Below are positions 35,041-48,600 of a DNA stretch of 64,000 nt, one piece after another. Below the pieces are notes generated by a model. That model made no database searches and was not told where the DNA came from. It saw only the letters and a program-made list of their open reading frames with translations. Both the position numbers and the translations under genes were made by a program. Within the stretch, counting starts at the first letter, position 1. Each line of letters opens with the position of its first letter. Origin of the DNA: Sphagnum compactum. Its lineage: Eukaryota; Bryophyta; Sphagnopsida; Sphagnales. The DNA is taken from assembly GCA_965153455.1 (NCBI GenBank), contig OZ234502.1, positions 3,451,267 through 3,515,266 of the forward strand. Reading direction: 5' to 3'.

Positions 35041-37119
35041 AACATGACCATTATTCGTTTCTTTAATTGAATGTGGGAATGGATCTTCTTTCTTTCTTTC
35101 TCTCCTTCTCTTTGTTCTCTCTCTCTCTCTCTCTCTCTCTTTTTCTCTCTTTCTTTCCTTGTTTGGGCCGGTCATTGGCCGTCTCTAGCAAGCAACCACA
35201 ACAAACTGAGCGAACTTTCGAACGAAACTTGGTTTTTGAACCGACTCCCCGTGAAAGGGGGGGGGGTTTGGGGTTACTGAAACCCGCCGGATATGATTCC
35301 GGCGGTGGCCCCCACCCGAAAGCCGGTTGTTGTTTCTCCCTCAGGACGCGCGCGCGCGCGCGGTGTGTCTCGGGGCGCGGTTTAGCCGATTATGGGACAC
35401 GTGTCAGCATTGTGCTTGCTGAGATTGCAACTTTACCCTTTGTTCTTTAGGGTCACTAGTTACTACTGACTGATACCGGACGGATGTGAGAAAAGCTTTT
35501 TAGCGACCCGAGCCGGTGTTCCCCCGGGTGGGTGGGTGTTCTCTCTCTTTCTCTCTCTCTCTCATGGTGGAGGTTTGTTTGCTTTTGCTTTTTGGCCTTT
35601 TGGGAAATTGCTGAACATGGTGATGGGTTTTGTATGTTCTGCTTTTGTTTTTGGTGGCTGTTTTTCCTTCTTCTTCTTCTTCTTTTCCGGGCTGCCGAGC
35701 TCAGAAATTTTTCTTTCGCCGAGAGAGGAGGAGAAAAGAAGAAGTACCGGCGGATGCCCCCAAAAAAGGGCCGACGAGACGCACGCCGCCCGCCAAACGT
35801 GAACCTTGTTTGTTTTTTTTGTTTGGCTCAAAGGCGATAATAACCCCAAGCTCCAACAATTTTCCAACGCTTATGTTCGTTGTCTAAAACGATGGGATTC
35901 CATGGATTTCGTATGTAAAGGGTTCGTGCGTGTGTGCGCCTGTTTGTTTTCAACATAATTTTTTCCTTCTACAAATAGAGTTGTAGTATTTGTTTGAGGA
36001 CGTGAACATAGCATCAGTCTGAGAAACAGCGAAAAAAGCTCTAGCCTCAAGCATAATCTATCTCTACATACTCTGTGGTCTCTCATGATCAAAAACAGTT
36101 TGATTCTCAACTAAGGCTTGCTTGGAATCCTCTGTGGATCTATAGATATAGTTCTCATATGTTTTCCAGTTAGAGAAGAGAAGAGAAGAGAAGAAGAGAC
36201 GAGGAGAAGAGAAGAGGAGAACAGCAGAGGAGGGGAGCCAAGGCGGCTGCAATCACGACTGTGTGTGTGTGTGAGAGAGAGAGAGAGATACGATAACCGG
36301 AAGCAATTGAATCGACAAAAGAGAACAGCAGCAACAACATCGTGCATATATGTGTGGAGGACATGCGGTAAAAAAAATCTTTCCAACTAGACTGGTAGTG
36401 AGGACCATTTGGGATTCCTCAGAAGCTTGATCAACAACAACTCTTCTTCTTCTTCTTCAAAGGGAAAGAAAGAAAGAAAGAATTAGGGAAGGTGATGTTG
36501 CGAAAATATAATATGTTAAGCCGCCCAGGGAGAGATGTGTCGGTGTTTGTGGCGATGGGCAATTGGAGCTGTTTCTAAGCTACCCATTTCATCTGAAATC
36601 CATTTTTGCCACAAAAAATTCTATGTCTCCACTTTCCCCTGGGTTTTACCTGTCTTGGGTGGGAGGCAGCTCTTTTTGAGAGAGCTTTCTTTCCAGGTTC
36701 CTTTGAGTGTTGTTGCACATCCCCATGTTTCTGTCTCTGTGCTGTTTCTCTTGCCTCTCTCTTGTTTTCTCTTCTGACCTGAATCTCTTGTTTTCTTCAC
36801 AAGTGTCAAAAAGCTAATGGGCGCTCACCTGTGATGCTGCTGCTGCTGCTGCTGCAGGTTCTCTCAGGTTGCCAATATTGTTGGTGACTATTTCATTTCC
36901 ATGGACTTTTTTGCAAGTAAGATTGTTGAGCCATGTCAGAGCTTTGTGACCTTGTAAAGCTCAGGCTCTCATTTTTGTTTGATGCAGTCAGTCCCCCTCC
37001 CTCCCCTCTGGCCATCAAAATGTCATCCCATTTTCTTTATTTTTTGGGGAAAAAACCGAAAAAAACAGCATAGGAACACTCAGAATGCACCTGCATATGA
37101 TTGTTGTTGTACATTTCTG
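35041..37119 (+). promoter_or_regulatory. Promoter and 5' leader of the ABCC gene
   Basis: Higher G+C than the flanking spacer. Features: CT microsatellites at 35,118-35,145 and 35,540-35,564, a CG run at 35,346-35,362, a G-box CACGTG at 35,398-35,403, a GA-rich stretch at 36,172-36,230, and CTG repeats at 36,836-36,856. Several possible leader splice acceptors occur, including ctgctgcag near 36,857. The ABCC frame is open upstream to 36,979, but that extension lacks family-like sequence, so I treat it as leader. A transcription start was not identified. Confidence 0.55.
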
Positions 37120-40100
37120 ATGGGCAGCACATGTTTTTGTGGTTGTGAATTGGCAGAGTCATGGAATTTTTTTTGCAGCAACTCAGAGGGAGGAGCTGCT
37201 GGTGCTGGTGCTGCAGCGTGCATCGAGCATGCCATAATTTCTGGGATTCATCTGGGTCTCATAATTGTCTTCTTAGCATTAGCTCTAGCATACCGAAAGG
37301 AATTAAGGAGACTATCAGCAGGGTGGTCATCATCATGCAGAAGAAGAAGCCAACAACAACAACAGAGGGTGGCTGCTCTAACAAGACGACAACAGCAGCA
37401 GCAGCAGCTCCATTGGATTGTTGTATGCCTTATGCTGGCACTAGGTCTGGGATACGCAGGATCTGTGATATGGGCAATAGGTAGCAGCAGCAGCTGGAGC
37501 ACAACAAGTGGTGCTGGTGGCAGGGGATTTGTGTATCCTATTCATGAATTGACACTCTTGCTTGTGCAAGGCTTGGCTTTTTTGTGTCTAGCTCTTTCTG
37601 TAAGGGTGAGAGCAATGACAATGACGCTGCCTCAGTTCAAGACATTTGTACGAGTATGGTGGGTACTTGCATTTTTCTTAGGAACATTTGCTGCAATTGC
37701 AGCTGCAGTAGAAGTTTTGAATGGAGAAAGATATGGGAGTTTGGCAGTATTGGAGTTGATGTCATGGCCAGTCTGTTGTCTCCTCCTCTACTGTGCCATC
37801 AAGGATGATGATAAGGATGATGGTGATGGTGATGATGACAAACTTTCTCCAGAATTTGACACCTTAGTAGAGCCTCTTCTTGATGGAATCTCTGAAGACT
37901 CAGAGCAGCAGCCACTGCACAATGTAACACCTTTCACATCTGCAGGGTTCTTAAGCCACATGACCTTCTGGTGGCTAAACCCACTTCTGTCATTGGGTTA
38001 CAAACGGCCATTGGAACAATCTGATATGCCCAGCCTTGGCAAGGAGGACGAGGCTCAAACAGCTTACAAAAGCTTTGCAAAAGCTTTGGAGGATCAATCA
38101 GAAAACGGTCACAAGCTGGTATCCGTTTTCTGGGCATTGACAACATGTTACTGGCGGCCAATTGCAGTAAATGGCTTGTTTGCATTTGGGAAATCCATCA
38201 CCCTTTCCTTGGGCCCGATTGTTCTCAAGTTGTTCATTGACTACACAGGTGGGAAGCGAGCATTCAAGTATGAGGGTTACGTTTTGGTGGTGGGATTGTT
38301 TTTGGCCAAGTCTTTGGAGTCCATCTCGCAGCGCCAATGGTACTTTGGTAGCCGACGAATTGGTCTGCAAGTTCGCTCAGCTCTTATGGCAGCCATCTAC
38401 CGCAAAGAGCTCAAACTCTCCAACACAGGTTGGTAGTCCATGTATCATCCTCTTTCATATGTCCATAGATTATCTATCATATCTAGGGTTGACGGATCTT
38501 CATGTAACACAAGCTTTGATGGATCATGCTTTCAGGGAAAAACAAGCATGCAGGAGGTGACGTTGTGAACTATATGTCAGTTGATGCTTACCGTATCGGG
38601 GAATTCACCTACTGGCTTCATTTTGTATGGACAACTGTGCTTCAGATTCTCATTGCTTTGGTGATTCTTGCATATTCAGTGGGCTGGGCAACTCTGTCGG
38701 GGCTTGTGGTGATTGTTCTTACCATGGTTGTCAACACACCGATGGCTAAAAGCCAACAGAAGTATTTGACCCAGCTTATGGCAGCCCAGGATAAACGATT
38801 GCAAGCTACTGCTGAAGCCCTTCGCAGCATGAAGATACTAAAACTGCAGGTATGTACATACTAAGATCTTGAATTTTGGGTTTCAACAAAAGATTGTCAC
38901 AATCTGTGGGTGTGTTGTGATGTACTAACAATCACCCATAACATGCCCAATGACAGTCAGTCTCAAAGTTAGTGCTTCTGTGTGTGTGTGTCTATAGGCG
39001 TGGGAGGACAGATTCAAAGAGGCTATTGAGGAGTTGCGAAAGGTTGAAATGAAGTGGCTCTCTGCTGTCCAATATCGAAAGGCTTACAATTCTGTCGTGT
39101 TCTGGGTATCACCTGTGCTTGTGTCAACAGCCACATTTTTCACTTGTATGTTACTGGGTATTCCATTGACAGCAAGCAATGTGTTCACTGCCCTTGCTAC
39201 ACTACGAATCATTCAGGAACCCATCCGCTTAATACCTGATGTGATTGCTATCATCATTCAGGTTTATGCCGACTTTCACATCTTTCCGATTCTTCATTTT
39301 GGTCATAATAAGAAAATTCCTTCATTATACTTTGTCTTCTTGGTTGGTCAGTTGGTCCTATTGTGCAACACTTTTTACAGAACAGTGTCTATTGTCAAAC
39401 GGGAACAGGTGCATGTCTCACTGGCACGCATAGACCGCTTCCTGCAAGAGGATGAACTGCAAGCTGATGCAGTTGCAAGAGACTTCCAAAAGAGCTCAGA
39501 GAATGCCATTGAGATCAGCAATGCTGTGTTAAGCTGGGAGCCAGATACGGCAGCAGCACATCCCACATTGAAGGATATCAGTTTGCAGGTTAGGCATGGT
39601 GAGCATGTGGCTGTGTGTGGAGAAGTGGGTTCTGGGAAGTCTGCTCTTCTCAACTGCATCCTTGGCGAGATTCCAAAACTCTCTGGTTCAGTAAGTATTT
39701 AGTATTGAGTCCATCTGATATTTTCCTCCAGGTTTTGCTGCAAGACCCAATATTCATTCAAAGAAAGTCAACCCTAAGACCCTAAACCTTCTTTGCAAAA
39801 TGATACCAACATAGGAATTCTGGGAGAGTAGACATTTGACGTTCTAGCGGGTTCTTGTGTGACAGGTGCAAGTGTCTGGCAGCATTGCATATGTTGCTCA
39901 GTCAGCATGGATTCAAAGTGGCACGATCCAGGAGAATATTCTGTTTGGACGGCCAATGGATAAGGATCACTATCGCAAGACATTAAGAGCCTGTGCTTTG
40001 GATAAGGATATGAGGAGCTTCCCTTATGGGGATCTAACTGAGATCGGGGAGAGGGGAACTAACATGAGTGGAGGCCAAAAGCAGAGGATTCAGCTGGCCC

Positions 40101-43100
40101 GAGCAGTTTATCAGGATGCAGATATCTACTTGTTGGATGATCCCTTTAGTGCTGTTGATGCCCATACTGCTGCAACCCTGTTCAAGGTAATCAATCAATC
40201 AATCAAATTACCCATGTATCTCTCTCTGTCTCTCTCTTTGTCTTTGTCTTTGAGGTTTTTGTTTTGTGATCATCTGAGTTTGTTAGATTTTGTTGTCACT
40301 GAGATTGTTCGCCAACATTTGAAATTGTCTTGGGGGACTAATGTATCATGTTGTTCAGGATTGTGTTATGGGAGCCCTGTTGAGCAAGACGATCATTTTG
40401 GTCACCCATCAAGTGGAGTTTCTGCCTGCAGTTAACTCAATCCTGGTGAAGACCTCTGCTTGCTGCTGCTGTCCTTCCAAAGCTGACTCTAACATAGCCT
40501 CTGTTTCATATGCTGGTCATGAGTGAATGAATGAATGAAGGCAATGGTCAGTCTTATTTTTCACAACTTTTTGTGAGTGCAGAAAGTTGTTGGTCAACAT
40601 CCTCCTTTGGGTCCATTGTGATTGCAGATATGGGTTTTGAAAAACACAAGCATCTGACTTTTGTAGTGGGTGCTGGGGTTATTTATGTACAGTTGATGCG
40701 AGAAGGAGAAATATGGCAGGCAGGGTGTTATGATGAACTTCTCAGTTCAGGTACTAGCTTCAAAGAGCTTGTCAATGCTCATGAAGAAGCAATGGGCATG
40801 CTGTCTGACTCTCAGGATCTCACAACTTCTCGGGAGCCAAGAAATCAAAGGCCACAGAGATTGCCAAGTCGGAGCAAATCACAGAGAGAGGAAGAGAGCC
40901 AAAGAGCGGCCAAGCTTTCAGACAAGGATATCCAATTAACACAGCAAGAACAGAAGGAAGTCGGCAACTCTGGCTTAAAACCATACATTTTTTACTTGAG
41001 TCAAGCGAACGGATTTCTATACTATGCTCTTGCTGTGCTTGCACATAGTGTGTTTATTGTTGGAGGAGTTGCATCCAATTGGTGGATGGCATCAGAAATT
41101 GGCAACCCAGCAATGAGCACTGTCAAATTGATTACTGTCTATTCAAGTATAGCAATCACTACTGCACTCTTTGTTTTCTTCCGTAACTTCTTTATTGCTG
41201 TCATGGGTCTTAAAGCATCCAGGACCTTCTTCACCAGGCTCACGAACTCTCTCTTCCATTCTCCCATGGCATTTTTTGATTCAACTCCCACAGGAAGGAT
41301 TCTAAGCCGGGTAATGTAACTAAACTACTACATAGTTATTTGATCCATCATTTCCACAAATTGCATAAAAAAAACACTTTTGGAATGAAAATTGCACAGT
41401 GTGCCATGGTGGTCAGGTGTGTGCTTTTATGATGGTGTCATTGAACCATTTGATGATTGTGTGCAAATTTACAGGTTGCATCAGACTGGAGCATTTTGGA
41501 CATAGATGTTGCATTTTGTTTTGGCTTTTCAATGTCAGCTTCCATGAATGCATTGAGCATCCTTGTGGTCACTTGTCTGGTGATATGGCCAATTCTCTTC
41601 ATCATCTTCCCCATGGTTTACATCAATCGGCTCCTTCAGGTTTCCACCCCCTCTTTCTCTTCCTTTTTGTTTCACTCTAAAAGGCATTGCGATTTGTGTA
41701 GAGTACTAAATTTGAGTGTCTTTTTGTCTTTGAGCTTTCTGTGGTGGGTGGGGTTGCTGAATTCTTGCTCAGTTCTGAGCATCATTGCACTTTCCATCTT
41801 CATGCTGAGACTGTCTTGTTTTGAGGTTTTGTTGATACAAAAATGAGTGATTTTTGAAACTGCAGAATTACTATCTTACATCTGCACGAGAAATAATGCG
41901 CATAAATGGAACAACAAAGGCACCAGTTGTGCACCATTTTGGAGAGGCAATTGCAGGCGCAGTGACAATTCGTGCATTTAAGAGGGAGAATATGTTTGCC
42001 AGGAAAAATTTAGAGCTCATTGATGCCAATGCCAGCCCCTTCTTCCATAGCATTGCCGCAACAGAGTGGCTTATTCAGCGCTTAGAGATCCTATCAGCTG
42101 TTGTTCTCTCTGCTTCTGCACTCCTCATTGTGTTTCTACCCAAGGGTCAAATTGACCCAGGTGTGTTTTCTACAGCCCACCTAGTTCTCTATCTCATTTC
42201 TTACCAGGAAATTGAGGAAGCGCAGTATGATGTTCAGATGCACATCATGATGCTTCAATTCATCAAATGGGATTCATTGCCAGATTTCTATTGTCTGATT
42301 GGGTTGGTTGATTATCTCAGGATTTGCGGGGCTTGTGATCACATATGGTCTTTCATTAAATGTCTCCCAAGTTTTCAGCGTCCAGCACCAGTGCAACTTG
42401 GCAAATGTTATAATCTCTGTGGAGAGGATCAAGCAATACATGAATCTTCCAAGTGAGGCACCTGCTGTCATCATGGATGAGCGCCCTCCAGCGCAGTGGC
42501 CTAGCACAGGCAAAGTGGAACTGAAAAACTTGCAGGTTTGTTGTTGCCCTTTTTTTATTTACCAAACATCTCTTCTCTCCACAACCAACAATTTCCTTAA
42601 AACTGAGAAACTGGTTCTGTTGTGGTTTTACTGTTTTTCCAAACAGGTACGATATAGACCCAATGCTCCATTGGTGCTGAGGGGAATTACATGTACATTT
42701 GAGGGAGGTCAAAGAGTGGGTGTGGTGGGTCGCACCGGCAGTGGCAAAACCACCCTTATCAGTTCTCTTTTCCGTCTTGTGGAACCAGCAGGAGGGAAGA
42801 TCTTGATTGATGGTCTGGATATCACCACCTTCGGACTGCATGATGTCAGATCTCGATTGGGCATCATCCCCCAAGAGTCCACTCTGTTTAGAGGGACTGT
42901 ACGCTTCAACCTTGACCCTCTTGCACAACGTTCTGATTCTGAGATTTGGGAGGTACTGCCAAACATGTGCCTGAATGCTTTGTTCTTTTCACAAAACCAA
43001 AGAAAATTTCTGCAGAGTTAGCAGGTGTGCAAATTGTGAGCTGTTCTCACTAAGTGGATAAATGTTTTGCTTATTTTTGCAGGCACTGGATAAATGCCAG

Positions 43101-44307
43101 CTACGTGAAAGCATTCAGGAGAAATCAGAAGGACTTGATGCTCCAGGTAAAAGATCTTCCTGTATTCCAACTAGAGGTTTTTTTTTCAAATTTGTGAGGT
43201 AAGTGAGTTGGCAACCATCCAAAAGAGGGCTTAGCCAAATTTGGCTACAGGTTAGAGAGCAAAGTAGAAAAATTTAGGAATCTTGCTACATGTTGGCAAC
43301 ATACTAAAACCTGTTATATAAATATGGTGGCATGGACCCATTTTTTTGGAAAAAAAATCCTTTTGTAGAATTTGCAACCCCTTTTGTTTGTCACCAGGAT
43401 GTGAAATTTCACCAAAAAAAACATCACTGATTCCAACCCCTCTCATATCCATTTTGGTTTCGCTCCTGGAAGGAAAGAAGTATCATCACTGTTTCTTCTT
43501 TTGTGGGCGTGGCTTTTGTTGCAGTGGGAGAAGATGGTGAAAACTGGAGTGTCGGACAGCGGCAGCTTTTCTGTTTGGGTCGGGCATTGCTGAAGAGGAG
43601 TCGGATTTTGGTGCTGGATGAAGCAACAGCATCGATTGACAATACCACTGATGCAATCCTTCAACATGTGATCCGACAGGAGTTTACAAATTGCACAGTC
43701 ATAACAGTGGCTCATCGTATTCCCACTGTTATTGATAGTGATATGGTCTTGGCCCTCCATGATGGTATGCAACTAGCATTTTACCTTATTCATCTTTGTA
43801 TTAATTAGATGGTGGGGGGGGGGGGTAGGCGCACCCATAGTTTTTCTTTTTCTTTTTCTTTGGAAGGAGTCACATTGATTGGCCCATCACCAATTTTCTG
43901 GAACATCAAGCACTCCCCAACATAGAATAGAAGCCTAGATATGCGTCCCTCCCCAAAATAGAAGCATAGATATACTTCCCTTTGGCACCCCTTTACACTT
44001 AATATACATGAAAGTTGAACTGTGGCCAAACAATATGCCTTTTGTTGTGAAGCCTGCATCTCTCTCTTGCTTACATCAAGGCATACAGAATAGCAGCAGT
44101 TCTGCACAAGGACCCCTACTCATGTGGTTAGATGTTGTTGGTCATGTGGGGATGGACAATGGTTCCACAGGGATGTTGGCGGAATATGACCAGCCAATGA
44201 AGCTACTGGAGAACAGTTCGTCGCTGTTTGCCAAACTGGTTGCTGAGTACTGGTCCAATACCCACCAAACTGTGGACTCTTTCCAGCAGGCCTCCCATCC
44301 GAATTGA
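37120..44307 (+). CDS. ABCC: ABCC-type (MRP) ABC transporter, full length (14 exons)
   Basis: ATP-driven exporter, in plants often vacuolar and moving glutathione conjugates, organic anions or folate/phytate-like substrates; the substrate here is unknown. Exons: 37120-38428, 38536-38849, 38998-39261, 39409-39690, 39866-40186, 40359-40445, 40693-41310, 41475-41639, 41866-42160, 42321-42535, 42647-42952, 43083-43146, 43525-43764, 44171-44307. All introns are GT-AG and phases agree, giving 1,538 aa. Layout: TMD0 with about five helices, TMD1, NBD1 (Walker A GEVGSGKS 700-707, MSGGQ about 790, Walker [13 protein letters not shown]), linker, TMD2, NBD2 (GRTGSGKT 1318-1325, [19 protein letters not shown]-loop VAHR H1477). 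NBD1 has Asp in place of the catalytic Glu, normal for ABCC. A poly-Gln stretch and an Asp-rich loop lie in the TMD0 region. The start at 37120 (MGSTCFCG) is inferred. Confidence 0.95.
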
Positions 44308-44888
44308 TTTACAACGTTTGGTGATGCCCGGTGAGTGGAATGCCACCTATGATGATCCTAGCTACAAAACCCACCCATATTGTACTCCTCTAGAGGGTTT
44401 TGAGAAAAGGGAGAGCACAAAATCTCAAAGCCCTCCAGACAAAAAATTAGAAGCATTTTTGTCTGATGCCCTTGTAATCTAAGAAATATTTCTGACCCAG
44501 AAACTGAAAATGCAGCCAACTTATTAATACCCAATTTTCTACAGTAGCACCATTCTTGAAGTTGTGTTGCCATCTTGAAGTTGTGTTGCCATCTTTCGAG
44601 AGAGGAACAATATATTTAGGCATGCTTTAGACTAGGAGTCAAAGCCAAAAAATCTTGGGGCCTGTAATGGGAAATTTGAGCACTTTTGGGCTTGTTGTTT
44701 GGCCCCAAGTCATTAATAAAATATTAATTGTTTAAAGGCCAATGAGTTCGTGTGTAAAGCCATTTTGAGGCCAAAAAGTAAGGACCAAGACTTCAACCCC
44801 TCGTATGGTTTCATTTTATTTTCTTTATATCATTCTTCTTCTCATCTTTGCTTCCTTTCTTAAGTTAAACCTTAAAAGGCAAAACACC
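44308..44888. other. Downstream flank / probable 3' UTR of the ABCC gene
   Basis: Follows the ABCC stop codon. A 19-bp direct duplication (cttgaagttgtgttgccat) lies at about 44,554-44,592. 44,675-44,720 is the second copy of the dispersed repeat seen at 32,616-32,660. No polyadenylation site was chosen. Confidence 0.45.
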
Positions 44889-45655
44889 ATGGATGAGCAT
44901 AAACAGAAGATTCTTGAAACTCTCATGTTTTCACAGCAAGTCAAACCTTTTTATTTTAAAGTTGTGGCATTGCAACAACTTGCACTCAACATTATAGTGT
45001 AATGAGGATGATGGTTGTTTTCATTATGGAAGCAAATGGAATAGCAAGAGAGATTTGTATGGAGCTATGAGTGAGCAAGTGGCTTCATGGAGAGGCAACT
45101 TTTGGGTAACTATTCAGTGAAGATGTTCAAGCAACAAACAAGGTTAATGCCAAAAACTTTTCATTATTTGTGCAATATTGTAGTCCCATCATTGGGTAGG
45201 GAAAATTTTCGCATGAGATCATGAAAACAAGAGTAGCCATCACCCTATCTTGTTTAGGTAGTGATAACACTTTACAAATGTGTGGTGAAGTGTATGGAGT
45301 GGTTGAAAGCACCACATCTATCATTGTAAAAGACTTTTGTGTAGTTATTAGAAAGCATTTAAAACCTTTGGTGATAGAAAGATTAACATCAAGCAGCATA
45401 AGAAGAATGACATGAGTTTGAAAAACTTCAAGGCATATCTTATGTTTTTGGGGTAGTAAATGGTTACCGCATCTCAATTACTGCACCACCAATAGATTTA
45501 GCTTCTTACTACTATCAAAAGAGGTTCTATTCAACTTTATTACAAGGTGTGTTTGGCGCAAAATGTAAGTTTTGGAATTATGATTTTGGATGGGCTAGTT
45601 GTTACTATGATTGGACATTGTTCCAAAAATTCGACATTGACAAGAAAATAATGAG
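44889..45655 (+). pseudogene. Dead PIF/Harbinger transposase
   Basis: Pieces of one transposase lie in order in three frames. MDEHKQKILE (44,889-45,002). Then a segment with KMFKQQTRLMPKTFHYLC and NFRMRS (about 45,090-45,220). Then KTRVAITLSCLGSDNTLQMC with VYGVVESTTSIIVKDF (45,221-45,415). Then FEKLQGISYVFGVVNGYRIS through WASCYYDWTLFQ (45,417-45,650). The order matches HARBI1/PIF transposases (DDE_4 superfamily). Frameshifts and stops separate the pieces. The position where the family has the first catalytic Asp (G-I-D-G) is Asn here (VVNGYRI), so it could not be active even if rejoined. A G run of about 15 directly follows at 45,655-45,669. Confidence 0.75.
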
Positions 45656-45669
45656 GGGGGGGGGGGGGG

Positions 45670-48600
45670 AGCAAATAACTAAGGCCAAGTTTGAAAGCCT
45701 TAATTGGTCCTAATCTAAATCTAAATTTTTTCTTTTGCTTTTAAAATTCAAGTGAACATGAGTTGAAACACACTGTAAAAACTAAAAATCTTACTTTGTT
45801 TTTTTTGGATTCTTAACAAATTTTGGCTCCATCTCCCCATGAAGACCAATTAAGGCCTTCCCATTGCAATCCTTTTATTTTTACTTGAATCTTCATCTCC
45901 ATCTACTTCACCTTCTTCAACTTTCACCACCTTTTTTTTTTAGATGCAACCTCTTCTAGGTTTTTTTTCTTCAAATCATGCCGCAACTTGAACATCCTTC
46001 TTTCGGATGTCTTGAAACTTATGAACTTCCACACTGATTGATTTCCCCCAACCTTATTGAGATTAACTTCCTCCTGTTTGATTAACCTTCTTTAATCTTT
46101 CCAAACCCTCCCTATTTGAAAAAATATGATTTGAAGTCAAGATGGGCAAATTAGCTCTTGTAGCTACAAGCATTTGAAAAGGTAAATTGAAGGGCTGAAA
46201 TTGAAGGCAATGGATTTGTATGAAGTTTTGTGGGTTACTACTTGGCTATAATGGAACCAATTGCAAAAATCAAACTAAAATTCTAAGATTGTGTTCCCAT
46301 GATGTTATTTCAAAGATACAAAGGTATAGTTTTTAAAAGGGTGTCCACATCTTGAAGTGACTCCTTAATTTTACTATGACCGTACCTTTGAGTTTTGGAA
46401 TGAGGAAGGGTTATGATAATTAACTTGTTGAGGTCCATCATTACTTTGAGTAACTCCACATGGGAACCTTATTGGTTCTTCATTTTCCCTTGTGGTTTTT
46501 TGGGAGTTGTAAAGAGCATGGTGAAGAAGATGATGTACTTGAGTTATTTGAAAACAAGAAATGGACATCAAAAGGAGAGTTGGAACATTGTATTTTGATT
46601 ATTTGATTTGTTTTTGTTTTCTACTTGCAAGTAATGTTGCTAATTCTTGTTTGATGTAAAATATTGTAACTATAAACTTTTTATGTTTCTTATTCATTTT
46701 CTTTGTAATAATTTCTAGATATTAGTTAACGTTGCAACAACATGGTGGGCAACAATAGTAGTGGATAGTAATTACATTTGGTGAAGGTAGCATGTTCTAC
46801 TAGGACAATCTATGATAGAAGGGGAGATTGGGTAGGAAAGCAACTACCTTATTGCCACAACGTTAAATCCTATAGACCTATTACCTTTTTCAAGGTTCTT
46901 TCCTTTCTTTTCCAAAAGGTAAGACTACCCATTGAAAGCAATCACATGTATGTTTTTTTTTATGTTTTCACTCATGGTTATACCAAATAGCCTTCCTTCA
47001 AAGTAAATTTCAATTGATGGGTCCATGGATATACATTTTCCTTTCTCACTTTCTATTAAGAAATGTTTTGGTGGATTGGCACTTACATTGGCACCATGGT
47101 AAAAGCCCCCAAAAAAATTTGGTTGATTTTAAACATATAAATATCACATCCCTAGACTAAACTAGGGTCTTTGAGTCCAAATTTAACATTTCTTCCATTA
47201 ATAATTAGCTCTAAAACTAGAATCACACTTCATGTTAGGGGCCTTAGTGTAGCCTTAGTGTTAACACCTTTCACACCTACTTAACATTTGTATAAATTAA
47301 CATGTAACATTTCTAAACTACCATCCACCATGATGCTAGCATTTGAAACCCCTATTCACACATGCAATGTTATGAATTAAGTGTAGGCTAGATTATAGGT
47401 TTAAGTATTTACCATGATTCACACATGTATCATGGTTGTTAAGGGCTTGTCTTTTGGTGGCATTGTTTCCTCCTTCATCCTATGCCATTGTTTTTCACTT
47501 TCTTATTGTAGGACATCGTTAAATGTTTGTAAGAAAATTCACTTTAATCAACTAGTCATTTACATGTTTTTCATCTTGTTTTCAATCATTTGCTCATTAA
47601 ATGTTTCTATTTAAGAAAACTCATTTTAGTCACTTGCTCATTTACATGCTTTTCACCTTTGTTTTGGATCATTTGTTCATTTGCTTGTTCTTGTGCTTGA
47701 TCATTTGTTCTTGATTCAGGTCATTTGCACTATTGCCTCTCACTTTGTTCTTGCAAGACATCTATTGGTGTTGTTGTTGTAATGCTCACATCATGTTGTT
47801 TATTGATTGAATGAACTTTAAAGTATACAAACATGGGTTTATTTTGACTATGCACAACACTTTTACTACATTTGATTTGTGTGGCAAGACTAATGCCTAT
47901 CACTACTAATATTACCGTCCCCCTACTACCTTACAACCATGATTTCTTATGAATAATACTTCCATGTTGCTTGCCACTTTCTCTCCTTTGCTTTGCTACT
48001 CTTGTGGCTTATTACCTCATATGAAAGTGTTCCTTGTGAAGCTTTGGATTTCGTGGAATGCTTTCACAAAAGTATTTGAATTTTTTGCAAAAATAAGGTT
48101 CTACAAAGAAAGAAGAAAAAGAAACATATGTTCAAGTTAAAGATTTATTTATGGTGTTGTGGAGAAAGATTTGCTAATCTTTGTAACCATAGTTTGTTTT
48201 TTGTGTCTTCTTTCTTTCTTTGGTTTAGTTTCTTCTATGGGTTTAGTGGAATGGAGAACTTTTGAGGGCAATTCCAAAAGAACTTCAGGGAAGTGGGAAT
48301 TGGACTTGGTGCTACATTAACAAGGACAAAAACTCACCCTAATTTTTCTAGTGTATTTAAACATCCTTTGTTCAACAAAAGGTGTTAGCGACGATTTTCC
48401 AAATTCTTTCTTTCGACTCATAGTCATCTAAAATTAGCACAAGATTGTTTGTAGGAAAAGGGTAGGGACTGTACTTAAATGTTGACCTTGCAAAACTTTG
48501 TTTATAAACACACCATACAATTGGAAAATGTACCAAGGAATAAGAAAAAGGATAAGGGAGAAGTTACAAGATGTCAAGTTAGTTCAAACTAAATGTCAAA

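Noticed and set aside
36979-37119. N-terminal extension of the ABCC frame
   Set aside because: The frame is open but opens at a non-ATG codon, is low-complexity and unlike ABCC N termini, and contains splice-acceptor-like and leader-like sequence; the start at 37120 fits better.
39262-39408. Extra ABCC exon between IIIQ and VHVSLARI
   Set aside because: The stretch is open but has clear GT and AG ends, and the family joins IIQ directly to the next segment.
40531-40692. Coding continuation upstream of ABCC exon 7
   Set aside because: It is intron read-through. The acceptor at 40692 joins exactly to NSIL of the previous exon and restores the conserved sequence.
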